DNA of 64,000 nucleotides from Limnanthes douglasii subsp. nivea. Its lineage: Eukaryota > Streptophyta > Magnoliopsida > Brassicales > Limnanthaceae. The notes beneath the pieces are model-generated. The model had not been told where the DNA came from. It ran no database searches and saw only the letters and a list, made by a program, of their open reading frames with translations. Of the stretch, positions 53,772-64,000 are shown piece by piece; within the stretch, counting starts at the first letter, position 1, and each line of letters begins with the position of its first letter. The DNA is taken from positions 201,957,273 through 202,021,272 of the forward strand of contig JAUPFV010000002.1 in the NCBI GenBank assembly GCA_036936605.1, in the 5' to 3' direction. The translations under genes and the position numbers were made by a program.

Positions 53772-54940
53772 GAGAATTGCTAAAAAACGTCATTTTTACT
53801 TTGTGAAGTCGCTTGTTTTGAATTTTAAAAATTACTCCGTGAAGTTATTTATTTTGACAATTTTGCCCTTCACAAAATTGTATAAATAGAAGAAATTACT
53901 CCGTGAAGTTATCATAAATTCCAAAAAAAAAATACAATTTCTCTCCATTCTCTCTACTTTCTCTCTCTAAACATAAAGAACTAAAACTAAAACTAAAACT
54001 AAAGAAGTTAACACTATCGTTATCAATTAAAATGTTACTCTTTGCCTTCAAAACCACTTAATCATATATCCTAACACTTAAATGACTTATTTGAAGAAAA
54101 AAAAATTTACATTTTAGGTATTAGAAAGGTTTTTCAAACCCTAATGTGTATTTTGTTTTACTGTAAATTGATATTGTTTTTAGTTAGTATAAGTCTTTAG
54201 TAAGTGATAACCTACTAAAACAATTACAAAAAAGAACAAATTTAAAAGATAAATGTTAAAAAATTAGAAAAAAAACGATACATGTTTGTTCGCCATTGCA
54301 ATGGCGGACACGATGGTGCTGACGCCATTGCATGACGGAAACAGGGGGTCTGTCCGCCATTGCACGGCGGAAACAGGGGGTTTGTCCGCTATTGCACGGC
54401 GGACACATGGGTCTGTACGCCAGACAATGGCGGACAAACCCCGTGTTTGCGCCATGCAATGGCGCCAGCACCATCGTGTCCGCCATTTTCTCGGCGGAAA
54501 GTATCATCTTCTTCGACAGGATGATGACGACGAACACCACCTGGACGCCATCGTCTGGCGGAAACGGGCATTTTTTTTATTTTCTTTTTAAAATCATTTT
54601 AAAAAAAACGAAAGATAGAATGGTCCATGTTCATGTTGGTTGGTAGAAAAACAAGTTTTGTTACCATTTCTACCCGTATTTCTAAATTTTACAAAGTTGA
54701 AAAAAAATAGTTTTGGTTAGTTTAAGTTTTGAGTTTTTATGATTTTAGTGGGTTTTAGGAAGTAAAATGTAGGTTATAGTAGATTTTCTGTTTTGCAACT
54801 TCATCAAGTAAATAATGGTATAAAACGTAATTAAATGAATTTTTAAAGATTTTTTGAATTTTTTTTAATGGCAATTTTGTAAATATTGGATAACATGAAA
54901 AATACGACCTAGAGTAGTTTCGTTTTTTTTAGCAATTCCC
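53772..54940. mobile_element. Non-autonomous Mutator-like element with foldback core
   Basis: 1,169 bp with inverted ends GAGAATTGCTAAAAAAC and (reverse) GGGAATTGCTAAAAAAAAC. It is flanked by a 9-bp duplication with one mismatch, TAACTGAAT at 53763-53771 and TAACCGAAT at 54941-54949. It lies in the Tat-2 LTR region. Repeated ACTCCGTGAAGTTAT units occur near 53834 and 53899. A GC-rich inverted repeat forms the centre. No transposase. Confidence 0.85.
54298..54490. repeat. GC-rich inverted repeat (33-bp arms, near-perfect)
   Basis: The arm at about 54300-54333 (ATGGCGGACACGATGGTGCT onward) is the reverse complement of about 54455-54487 with one mismatch. The loop is also repetitive: GGCGGAAACAGGGGGT and GTCTGTCCGCCATTGCA units occur three times. 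Several overlapping open frames in all directions come from this structure and are not genes. Confidence 0.85.
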
Positions 54941-54949
54941 TAACCGAAT

Positions 54950-55199
54950 AACCGAATAGGTTACCTATTACAGTAAATTTCACTTTTACCGTTTGTAATC
55001 TATATTCTATATCAAAATTTTAACCTTTTAACTTTGCAAAGCTTAAATCATAACCCTTTGCTCTAATTACATTTACTCCCTGTTTATATCCATATCAGGT
55101 TTAATCGTCGAGGATTCACGATTGAGAGGAGGGATATTTGGCTTCACTTCAACTTGCATTTGATGGTTTCTGTATAATACAGACGACAAAACTCGAGGG
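54950..55199. other. AT-rich spacer, nothing clear
   Basis: May include the outer part of the Tat-2 LTR. It starts with a duplicated ACCGAATA and has no other recognisable feature. Confidence 0.4.
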
Positions 55200-55490
55200 A
55201 TGGAGAACTTCGACCTTGCTGTTATGGATTGCCATCGTCTTCTGTGTACAATTATTTATGTTCTTTGTTTGCTTGCTTTAAAATCGGGGATGCATTTGAA
55301 GCTGCTTCTTGAAATACAGAATAAGAGTATTTCTACGTTCATATTCGGCTTTATCAAACGCTTTGTAACATCTGCAGTTCTGTTGGTTAGCTTTGCGGTC
55401 AAAGATCTGTCGTGGTCCACCTGGAACATGAGCTTGATGCAACTTTTTTCGAAAATTCTTTCTTTCTTTGTACTAAAACTCTTTCGTTAG
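55200..55490 (+). other. Unrecognised 96-codon open frame
   Basis: ATG-initiated, with two hydrophobic stretches (LLCTIIYVLCLLAL and VTSAVLLVSFAV) that could be membrane segments. Composition is more protein-like than most open frames here, but I recognise no family and see no splice partner. It ends 413 bp before the stop of the convergent CCCH gene. It may be a gene fragment or chance. Confidence 0.25.
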
Positions 55491-55902
55491 CTAATTGATT
55501 TGTTGGAAATTCAGTCTGTACTTTTCAGATATCAGAAAGAGAAATTGAAATATTCTGATTACTTTCTATCAAAGAAATTACCGCTGAAATCGGATAATTG
55601 CTTGTATGAAATATGTGTTGCTAGTTTAATCTTTACCATAGGTGTTGAAATTACCAAATTTCTTCTAACATGCTTTCCATATTCACACAAACAAGTAAAT
55701 ACTTAAGTAAACAAAATAAAAACTAAAACTTTTAACATAAACATAAAATTTACTGAGCTGGAATAAAAGGCAATGTATAAACATAAAATGCAATTGCATT
55801 TTAAATTCTGAAAAGGAAGAAAACAAAAAACTTGAATAGTTTCATAAATCTTGCTTTTCGTTTATCAAATATTCTGAAAAAGCCAGCTCGTCCATCTTCT
55901 CT

Positions 55903-57736
55903 TTATTTCTCTGAATCCGGAACTCTGGACTCTGAACTGCTGCCAAGAAAAGAACACATAATTACATACGTAAACTTATAAAAGGTTTTCTGCAAGCATT
56001 TCAACAACCAAATGCAGTCTAAATAATATACTAGTGGGTACGGTACCTCTCGAGATCTTTGCTGCCGCTGCCACTGCCTTTCTCATCCGTATTCAAAACA
56101 TCCAACAAGCAGTTGACCGGAGGAATCTCAGCTTCTTCTGCGTCAGTAACTTAAACAAAAAGTATCAGATGTAATGCGCAGAAGATATATATTTTTATTG
56201 AATTATAGATGTTAGATTATTAATATATATACCATCATTGAATCTGAAATTGTCCATTGAGTAGTAGGAAAAAGAATTACTACTATCTACTTGCAATTCT
56301 GAAATTCGCCTTGTTTCTATTTCCAATGCTGCTTCTTTTTCTTGTTGTTCTTGTTCTTCCTCGAATTGCTTACTTGATGATCCGTAGTATAGTGGATATT
56401 CGCATCTCCTGAACAAACAAAAACAGATCACAAAATTATTGCTATTATTAGTATGTTTCCATTTTAATACTCTTTACAAAATCTCAACATATAAGAATAA
56501 AGAAACTTACTTTGGGGTAAGTTCTAATCTTTCCTTATAAGGTTTCACTACAATGCGATATTCGCCCACGTAATGTGTTTTTCTTGTTTGTTCTAAAATC
56601 CTTCTGACTGTTTCTTCGTAAAAAAATGTGACGAAACCATACATTCTGCGTACTTGATATGGAATCCTTACTTCTTGAACGGGTCCGAATTGGCTGCAAA
56701 ATCAACATAACTTGTTCTTTAAGTTATTGAAGTTGAATATAAATGATATAAGAGACTTGAACTTATTTTACTTGAAATGATTAAAAACATCTTGCTCCGA
56801 GAAACCACTTTCGGGTGGAAAAGTAAGATATATCTGGCGAGCACTGGGAATAATCCCACTTTGTTTGTTTATCTTCCTGAGATAATTTGGAAGATCTTCT
56901 GCTAATGTTATTGCGTGTTGCCCGTTTGGCCTACAATTCAAAATGTCAATAGTATTTTCAAAACATATAGAAAATATGAATAAAGTATAAAGAGTTAACC
57001 TATTGATGATACGAATACTATTGTCCAATCTGGCGAGTAGGTTGGTAAGAGTGGATCCGGATCCGTTCTGTCCGCGTCTTTGGCTCTCACTAAGATACCC
57101 TTCAGCTTGAAAAGGTTTTCCGTACATCTCAAAATACATTGTTGGTAAGGAAGCAATAGGGATAGGACTCCCTCCTTTTGATTCTATCAGGTGAGTAATC
57201 TCTAACCCAAGTTTTTTAAGGGAATTGACAGAAGATATATGATTTTCATTAATCCGGATGTCGTTAAACGAATTCGGATCATGAAAAGAATCAGGTTGTT
57301 GATGATAATACTTACATTTATCTCCGTGTTTACAAATCCCTTTAATAAAGTACCGACAAGTCTTACCAGAAAATTGGGCTGCTGATCTTTGGTAAGCATA
57401 ATTATTATTATGCGAGCTATTATTAGCAGTAGTATCCGAATATCCAATCACCGCATCTCTATTAACCGGATGAGGATTAAACCGTAAAGGAAAAAAACTA
57501 TGATTCGGGTCCCCCACTAATGCTAAAAAAACAGGATCCGGGTTTTCCATGAGTTCGGTTTTGACTTTTTTGATTTCGTCGTGGAATATTTTGTCCGCAT
57601 GTAAAGCTATACGGATCATATTTTTACTTTGGCCATAGTTTTTGTGTATCAAATAGGAAACAATTACATTCACATGATCAGGATCAACCTCTCGGACTCT
57701 TTCGTAAACTTTTTGTATTGAAGTTGGTAAATCCAT
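55903..57736 (-). CDS. CCCH zinc-finger and RRM protein (AtC3H18/53-like family)
   Basis: Six exons: complement(join(55903..55939, 56047..56149, 56233..56408, 56511..56693, 56772..56930, 57000..57736)). All introns are GT-AG and the 1,395 nt stay in frame for 464 residues. An N-terminal helical region (1-65) has the pattern of this plant family. A CCCH finger C-x7-C-x5-C-x3-H spans 127-145 (CRYFIKGICKHGDKCKYYH). An HTH/LOTUS-like region is at about 174-260 (LIESKGGSPIPIASLPTMYF, EGYLSESQRRG). An RRM is at about 277-360 (RQIYLTFPPESGFSEQDVFN, GFVTFFYEE). The tail is Gln/Glu-rich then Ser/Gly-rich, ending SESRVPDSEK. Domain order matches plant CCCH-RRM proteins such as Arabidopsis C3H18/C3H53, presumed RNA-binding proteins. 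The last exon has a tandem GCAGCAG acceptor. The start is the first ATG after the leader. Confidence 0.92.
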
Positions 57737-58080
57737 TTGAAGAGTTGTTAGAGCACCGCAAAAAAAATACAGTATTTGTTAGCTCTCTCTCTCTCTGACT
57801 GTTTTTATAAAAGATTGATGTTACCACTAAAATATAAAAAGAAATAGAGTGTATGAAAATCGTAAGTGAATAAGTAATCAACTAAAAGTTAAAAAAAAAA
57901 AAAAAAATTAAGAAGATGATTTCTTTGCCTTAGAAAATGAAAATGATCTGACTGTGATAGTAGAAGGAGAATGGAAAATGATCTGACCTGTGATAGTAGA
58001 AGGAGATGAAAGGAAATGATGTGACTGTGTTATTTAAAGTGTAAATAGGAAGAAGGAGGGCCGCCATTTAGATAATTAAG
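57737..58080 (-). promoter_or_regulatory. Leader and promoter of the CCCH gene
   Basis: On the minus strand TTTTATAAAAAC (57801-57812) is a TATA-like box about 65 bp upstream of the ATG; TTTTATATTTTAG near 57830 is an alternative. A GA microsatellite (57783-57797, CT on the plus strand) lies in the presumed 5' leader. A poly(A/T) run (57888-57907) and a 35-38-bp tandem repeat lie upstream. Confidence 0.55.
57940..58030. repeat. 35-38-bp tandem repeat upstream of the CCCH gene
   Basis: Units beginning AAAATGATCTG at 57940 and 57975 and GAAATGATGTG at 58013. Each of the first two contains TGTGATAGTAGAAGGAGA. It could change spacing of promoter elements between alleles. Confidence 0.75.
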
Positions 58081-58982
58081 GAGTAGGTTTAGGTTAATTT
58101 GTTATTAAAGGAAAAGAAGGGCTCAAGCCTCAAATCCAGGGGTTAGTTGACTTAGCTTATCTTCCCTACAAAGTTCTATCTTAACTTTAGTGGACTCAGT
58201 CACCAACGTGTGCACCCTACATTTTAATATTGACATGTTCCTACGCCACGTACAAAAAATATATACGATTTATCTATTCTTTTTATTAGATTTTATTTTA
58301 CTTTAGTCATATCTTTTGATTTTAGCGAGAAAACAAGAAATAGAAAACCAAGAGAAAAAAAAAAGAAAAAAAGAAAGAAAAAAGATTAGAACAAAAACCA
58401 TTACCTCACATACAGTCGTATTTCTCAAAGAGATATTATTAATGGATAAAATATTAGTAGAGAAAATGAAAGAAAAAAATAATATAGTTAATTGTTTTTT
58501 TAAGAGGAGTTTTAGTAGGTGCCATATAAAAAAGAGAAGCACCAGCACTGTTTTAGTTAACTAATTATTATTCCAATCTTTTTGTTAACCTATCCTCTAA
58601 ATTTTTATTTAATTTTTTATTTTACTTTATTATATTTATGGTCAAACTAAATAAATAATAAATTTAGTTTTATTACCACAGATAATTTTAAATATTTTTT
58701 TATTACTTTTTTTTATTGAAAAAAAATATCAAAGACTGTTTTTAATAAATTAAAAATACGAAAAAGATGGAAAAAACAGAAGAATAAAAATACTCATTTC
58801 CTAAAAAATATTAAAATGATGAAATTGAAGAAAATAGAGAAAAATATTAAAATATAATATTTTTTGTTTGATTTAAACCGGTGAATTTAGAAAAATAAAA
58901 AAATACAAATTTAATTTAATTTTCATATATCTTTTATCAGTATTTTATTTCTTTCCGCCCTATTTTTAATATAACAAATTTG

Positions 58983-58992
<10 letters not shown>
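58081..58992. other. AT-rich intergenic stretch, no gene seen
   Basis: Very AT-rich. Open frames at 58303-58564 on both strands are low-complexity Lys/Arg or Phe/Leu runs and not genes. Confidence 0.5.

Positions 58993-59060
<68 letters not shown>
58993..59060. repeat. (TA)34 microsatellite
   Basis: 68 bp of pure alternating TA. Likely highly length-variable, and a place where assembly length may be unreliable. Confidence 0.97.
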
Positions 59061-59066
<6 letters not shown>

Positions 59067-59344
59067 TGTTTAAAAATATTTTAAAAATATTAAATTTGAT
59101 TTTCTTATATCCTATTTTTAGATAAATTTTTTTAAATATTAAAAATTATTGTTATTTTTATAAAATAATTATTATTTTATACTTATTAACCAACATTAAA
59201 AAAAACATAAAGAAAAAAAATATAAAAATTTTTTAAAAAATAATAAAGGTTTTGTTTGGTGGCGCCAAATATTTAGCATATACTTGCAGGCATGCTCTTA
59301 AATGAGTTAAGAAACGGATTGATTGAATTAAATATTTTAATATT

Positions 59345-60102
59345 GGGATTTATACCAATTGAGTACAAAAATGTATCCAATTTACTAATAAGTCCAGCCT
59401 CAAATAGATTTTACCAATATCTACCAAAAATATGATTTTATTTACCTATTAGTCCAAATTTAAATTTTAAATACAATTTTAACATTAATGAATTTGATAA
59501 TATGACAAAGAAAGTTTGAGGAGAAAGAATTGATTTTGAAATTGGGTTTAAATATTTTAATTTGGGGATGTAATTGTTTTGTTTTTATAGATAATTGATT
59601 TTTTTAAATGGATTGGATCTATTTGTAAAATGGATCTGTTAGGGTATGCTTGGGTAAATAGAGACAAATTTTAGACCCATTACGTAAGTCTCCCTTTAAT
59701 ATTTGATGTTAAAGTTGAATTAACATATAATTCAACAGATATAGTATTCATGCATTTATTCAATTTTTTTTTATAAGAGACTTACCAAATGGATCTTATA
59801 AGGGTTTATATCTACCAAGTCATACCACAAAAGATCCATTTTACAAATAGATCCATCACATTTAAGAAAAACTCATTTATCCTAAACAAAACAATTATAG
59901 CCCTAAATATAAAATGGGTGAGGTCTCTAACCTAATTTTGAAGTCACTTTGTCAAATTTATTAAAGGTAAAATTGTATTTAAAATTATATTTTGGACTAA
60001 TGGGTAAATCAAATCATATTTTGGTTGATATATGTAAAATCTATTTGACGATGGACTTATTGATAAATTGTAAACATTTTGTACCCCAATTGGTATAAAT
60101 CC
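59345..60102. mobile_element. Foldback element with about 300-bp inverted repeats
   Basis: The left half starting GGGATTTATACCAATTGAGT is matched by the right half in reverse (GGATTTATACCAATTGGGGT) and pairing continues inward for about 300 bp (AATAGATTTTAC, TATTTGTAAAATGGATCT). The loop is short. Such long inverted repeats occur in Mutator-like MITEs and foldback elements. I could not settle a target duplication, so the exact ends and superfamily are open. No coding capacity. Confidence 0.75.
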
Positions 60103-60352
60103 TTTTTTTTATTCATGGGGTAGTGATATTTCAAAATTGGAGATATTTAATAGATAAAATTGGCTTTTCGATCTTTTGTAAATTTCATTTTTAAATTAAT
60201 TCATATCGACTAAAAACAAAAAAAAATTACTTTATAAGTATGGAAATTAATTCATATTTAAGATTAAATATGAATATAAATATCAATTGGAACCAAACAA
60301 AACATCAATCACGACTCCAACGGAATAACAATTTCAAAATTTAAAAAATCAA

Positions 60353-60535
60353 ATTTGGCAAAGGAATCTGTTGTGGTGAAGAAAAATCGGATGTCGGTGT
60401 TGTCTGCTGAGGTGGAAACGGAGTTGGAGAGACGTCTTACGAAGAAGCTCAAGGTGAAGAATGATAAATTGAGGGAGAGAGAATATCTTTATGGAAGGAA
60501 TTACATATCTTTTTTATTCTTTGGATATGGAATTT
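60353..60535 (+). pseudogene. SGD1/NOM1-like pseudogene, 5' fragment
   Basis: AKESVVVKKNRMSVLSAEVE then ERRLTKKLKVKNDKL, a Lys-rich segment like that upstream of the MIF4G domain in plant SGD1/NOM1 proteins (nucleolar proteins of ribosome biogenesis). Family identity stops within REREYLYG and the frame ends shortly after. An LTR lies between this piece and the rest. Confidence 0.7.
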
Positions 60536-60576
60536 GATGTGGTCATAGATTTTAGTTACTGAATCTTGTTTTAATC

Positions 60577-60892
60577 TGATGGACAGTTCGGAACAAAAAC
60601 ACTATCAGGTCCAACCGGACACAACTAACGTAGTGGAATATGACTAAGCTAGATGATGGTCACTTCACACCAAATTACTAATGGGTCTTTAAACTTGACC
60701 CGAGTTCACGATTCGACCTGATAGGCCTATGGGTCATTAATTAAGTACAAATACCACAACTACTTTCATTAATGAGGGTAATCAGAATTTATGACTAGCA
60801 TACAACTTAATTATCTCACTACTCTTTACTCTAAACATTAAATTCTCAAACCACTTTACAAAATTACCCTCAAACAGAAATTAACCACACGA
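60577..60892 (+). repeat. Solo LTR of the Tat-1 family, diverged
   Basis: Starts TGATGGACAG and ends near CCACAC at 60890. It shares with the Tat-1 LTRs the blocks GGGTCTTTAAACTTGACCCG and GAGGGTAAT, and the end region TTACCCTCA...ACCACAC. No convincing 5-bp duplication was found (TAATC before; GAATT or similar after), so the ends are approximate. It sits inside the SGD1 pseudogene. Confidence 0.75.
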
Positions 60893-61920
60893 GAATTGAG
60901 CAGTTCACGTAAAATTTTTAAGAAAAACGAAGACGGGAAAGAAAGTATTGGAACAAAATCTCGAAGATGTAGATGATTTTTTATGAAGATGATGGTAATG
61001 GAACTGTTGATGTTGAGGAGGCCATATAAGGTCACATGAAAGAGTCTAAGCGCAGAGAGCGGAAACGGAAGTTGTCACTGGAAAATGATAAATTAGTTCC
61101 CAAGAAGACTCAACGGCCCCTGACATTGTAACACCACATGCAGAAACTAATGACGAGGATGTTAAACTATCGATGTTCCATCTCATGCTGATAAACCTTA
61201 GGAGCAGAAAGAAGAAAAATATATTTCTCCTTGTTTGAGAGCCTGAGCAAGGAATGAACCTGAAAAGCACATCCAACTACGAAAGCGGGTACGAGTGTTA
61301 CTTCTCAAATTTTGAGTGTGAGGATCTTGGCAGCTTACTCTAACGGTCTCCCCCGCACTGAATAAGTTGCTACTGTTTTTGCATCTTTTGTCGTTGGCGT
61401 GTCTTGCTTGGTGGGAATTGACTTAAGTGCAAAGCTGATGGATTCAGTTGTTATCTATTATGATGATGAGTATCAGAAAAAAGACATTGATTCCTTGGGA
61501 AAGTTTGCTCTAGTAATTCTATTTATGACTTCCTCAGCACATTGAGCAAGCGCTTGACAGATATTGATGTCCCTACTATCTTGAAAGTATTAAAAATTAT
61601 GTGGAATGAAATTGAGGGAAGATGATCCATTGGTTGGGATAAATTTTATTCTTAGTCTTCAGAATAGGGTGAATCAATTAAAGGCTACCTCAACGGATAG
61701 AAATAAGAAATAGACATTACAAAAATGGAGTTTATGGTTAAAACCATATTTGATATCAAGAACAACAAAATGAGTTCCAAAGAGGATTTGCTGCAGAAGT
61801 TGAGAGTTGAAGATGTGCTAATTAGAGGTGTCAAATGGAGCAAGCTACTCGAGCCTGAAAAGAAAAGGCAACGGTGGTTGTCTAAGAAGCAAGCTACTCG
61901 AGCCTCGGAGTTATGATAAC
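60893..61920 (+). pseudogene. SGD1/NOM1-like pseudogene, MIF4G part
   Basis: Pieces in family order: VEEAI*GHMKESKRRERKRK (about 61010), EKYISPCLRA and KHIQLRKRVR (61230-61300), GVSCLVGIDLSAKLMDSVVI (61400-61460), IYDFLSTLSKRLTDIDVPTI (61530-61590), then MEFMVKTIFDIKNNKM and LQKLRVEDVLIRGVKWSKLL (61720-61850). These match the MIF4G domain of plant SGD1/NOM1 in order. The family motif HTRIKKW before LQKLRV is missing, and stops and shifts occur throughout. The C-terminal MA3 domain is absent. I see no clear introns between the pieces, so it may be a processed or heavily deleted copy. Confidence 0.85.
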
Positions 61921-63715
61921 TATATCTATTCGGGGAAAGCTTCACAAGAGCACAAGAGAAACCTAGAAGATCATAAGGAATAGAAAAGAAAGATGAGTGG
62001 TGTCATTTTTATGGGAACACGGGTCTCATATGATGATAGTGGTTAAAACTTCATATAAGGAAATATTGCATCACCTAGCTCTTAGAAAAATGATTAAAAA
62101 GATATGCTTATTGAAGTTAATGAAAAGCGAAAGACTAACCTTTAAAATACGAGTACAGTTCTTTAAGATAGAGCTATCTTTGATATACGACAACTTATTC
62201 CCTCTGAATTCTTCAGGCACACAATCAAAATCATATTTGTCCACAATTTGGACAACCTATAAAATATCAAGACAATCAATATGAACATCATTTTGAAGGG
62301 TGTTAGGCAATATGTATATTTAACCGGTAATCTAGAAAGAAGACTTACATTACGAGAAGCACGAAGAGTAATAAGCCCAATCGAAATGAAGATAACACCA
62401 TGAAGGAAAATGTAGTTATGACCTGCAAAGTAGACAATTGCAAAGCCTAGTTAAAGAGAAGAAAAAATCATGTTATTTTAGATGATATCTTATTTTGGGA
62501 ATCCAAAAGGATCCCTTATGTGATTTGAGGAGGTTTTTAATTTTGCAATGTTAGTAATGTTATCCCATATAATTTGAGAATATGCGTCATAATTGTTTTA
62601 TAATTGTAACTGGATATTTATTGATTTATAGTTTATTGTGGATTAAATAAAAGATTAAATATCAATTAAAGTTTACTTAATATTTAAATCCAAATATGTT
62701 TTATAATCACATTAGATCAAATAAAAATGTAATGATTTTTTTAAAATTAATATTCAAGACATATATTCATAATAAGTTTTTATAAAATAATTAATTTATT
62801 ATCTAATTAGTGGTTGTTTATTTTTGTTACTGTTGTTATTAGTATTTTTAATTGAATATGTTTAAATCAACGATTGTTGCTTTTGTTATTAACACCACAT
62901 TTATAATAAGTTAAAAAAAATAAATCTAAAAGGCATATAGTATGCATACCAATTATTTTTTAAGCAAATAGAGATTATTCTTATTGATATGAAAGGTTTG
63001 GTACATGAACAAATACTAAATAAGAAAGATAGCTTTAATATACATGTTATGAAGTAACATGTGAACATTCACGAGACATAGATTTATCTTCAAACTTTAG
63101 AACACGAGACATAGATTTATCTTCAAACTTTAGAAAACAATAGCTTATGAATATTCTATGAATTTTGTTCAGGATGAGAGAAACTAAAAAGATCAAAGCT
63201 TGAGCCGAATATGGTCAGGAGTTGCGAATGAAAATGGACAACGGAGCTTGCCGATTTCACCAATAGAAGACTACAGACTGACCATAGTAAAATAGGTAAG
63301 TCTGACGTTATTTTCTATATTCAATTGATTCCTGAGAGTTAAGGAAATATAAAGAGCTGTATTTGGAAGATCTTATTGCTAACCTGAAAAGAAAGATAGA
63401 AAACTATTTATTTCTGCAACAATTTAGAAGGCTAGTTAGGGTTAAAACTTGATGAACATGTTAGAACCATAATAACTTGATGAACCATTATAAAGAAGCA
63501 TATATATATCCTCAGTCATTAGATCGAATGTAGCTAGTACCTAAAGTTTCTAGAAAAACTATAGCTCTTAGATGAATAGAAGTTTGAATTTGGTCGAAGT
63601 CGAGTCTCATTTTGCATGTCAACGTCCACCTTGCGAGCTAATCAGCCGTATTGTTTTGATTTCTGAATATATGCTTTAAATTCACGTTAAAAGTTATAAG
63701 ACTAATACAACAAGT
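61921..63715. other. AT-rich stretch, no supported gene
   Basis: A 95-codon open frame (61997-62284) has no recognised domain. A short direct duplication, ACGAGACATAGATTTATCTT, occurs at about 63073 and 63105. Nothing else seen. Confidence 0.45.
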
Positions 63716-64000
63716 TAGGTAAGGGTTAAAAGTCTAGGGAGAACTGCCAGAATTAATAAGATCCACCAGGATCCTAGAATCAGACTCAATATCAACCTTA
63801 TCTACTCTAGCATTAGCAACCATAGGCGACGTTTTACCATAAATCCTACCAAATCCTTTAATAAGTTTCCATAATAGTCTCTCAATAGACCACTCCCACT
63901 AGCCTCGATATTAAAAAGATACGAACCATCAATATTTAGTTTAAATCTTGATTGGGAGGGAGGAGACAAGTTGAGAATAGAGACCTTTCCAGTAGAGTTT
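63716..64000 (-). pseudogene. LINE-type RNase H (RVT_3) fragment
   Basis: Minus strand, entering from the right edge: SRFKLNIDGSYLFNIEASGS, then LLRDYYGN, and after a frameshift VDKVDIESDSRILVDLINSG. This is the pattern of the RNase H domain (PF13456) at the end of plant LINE polyproteins and related host genes (KLNTDGS, then ESDS..VDLIN). The Asp of IDGS and the Asp of ESDS remain, but the frame is broken. The remainder lies outside the window. Confidence 0.75.

Noticed and set aside
54256..54646. Five overlapping open frames on both strands
   Set aside because: They all arise from the GC-rich inverted repeat of the Mutator-like element; open in most frames because the palindrome avoids stop words, with no protein family.
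57202..57447. 81-codon minus-strand frame inside the CCCH gene
   Set aside because: Alternative frame of exon 1; the CCCH frame holds the conserved domains.
1..64000. Search for tRNA, rRNA and organelle DNA inserts
   Set aside because: I saw no cloverleaf-like tRNA boxes, rRNA blocks or plastid/mitochondrial gene stretches by eye; a tRNAscan or organelle BLAST could overturn this.

Overview
This is nuclear DNA from a flowering plant, most likely a eudicot. It is AT-rich, has short GT-AG introns, and is made mostly of nested, decayed plant transposons. I cannot name the species. I see one apparently intact host gene: a CCCH zinc-finger/RRM gene on the minus strand at 55.9-57.7 kb, with six exons that join in frame to 464 codons. 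The only other host-gene sequence is broken: a pseudogene of the nucleolar MIF4G protein SGD1/NOM1 (60.35-61.92 kb) and exons of a SHPRH/RAD5-like SNF2 gene carried inside a Mutator-like element.

Layout. 1-2.5 kb is a decayed Tat-lineage Ty3/gypsy remnant (gag-protease plus the end of an antisense ORF). 4.33-4.57 kb is a Stowaway-like MITE. 4.71-8.01 kb is a complete non-autonomous hAT element with an 8-bp target duplication. 8.1-8.7 kb is a tandem repeat whose third copy is split by a 4.95-kb Pack-MULE (8.718-13.666 kb, 9-bp target duplication). 14.3-16.4 kb (minus) and 17.2-20.3 kb (plus) are decayed Ty1/copia elements. 22.3-39.9 kb is an old gypsy element (C) broken by two insertions: an inverted solo LTR (25.086-25.578 kb, ATACT) and a 13,982-bp Tat element, Tat-1 (25.811-39.792 kb, ATTGT). 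Tat-1 is itself interrupted by a 3,561-bp non-autonomous element, Tat-NA (32.113-35.673 kb, ATGAC), with an intact 524-codon gag. 39.9-42.9 kb is another gypsy fragment (D), 43.0-44.2 kb a copia pol fragment, and 44.2-53.77 kb an inverted Tat element (Tat-2). A 1.17-kb Mutator-like element with a GC-rich foldback sits at 53.77-54.94 kb in the Tat-2 LTR region. The right end has the CCCH gene, a long-inverted-repeat element, the SGD1 pseudogene broken by an LTR, and a LINE RNase H remnant.

How the parts relate. The Tat elements share one plan: gag-protease, then RT, a first RNase H, a second RNase H and integrase, then a separate ORF on the opposite strand between pol and the 3' LTR. I recognise parts of this antisense ORF in four copies. 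Two contain a domain like Pfam 'putative gypsy type transposon' (PF04195), three share a C-terminal motif and acidic tail, and three keep a TATA-like promoter upstream. In two copies RT-RNaseH-integrase has been deleted, leaving gag-protease facing the antisense ORF. The conserved antisense gene and the gag-only derivative are the most interesting biology here. Extra ORFs of this kind are already known in Tat/Retand-type elements, so what may be new is the specific arrangement, not the class.
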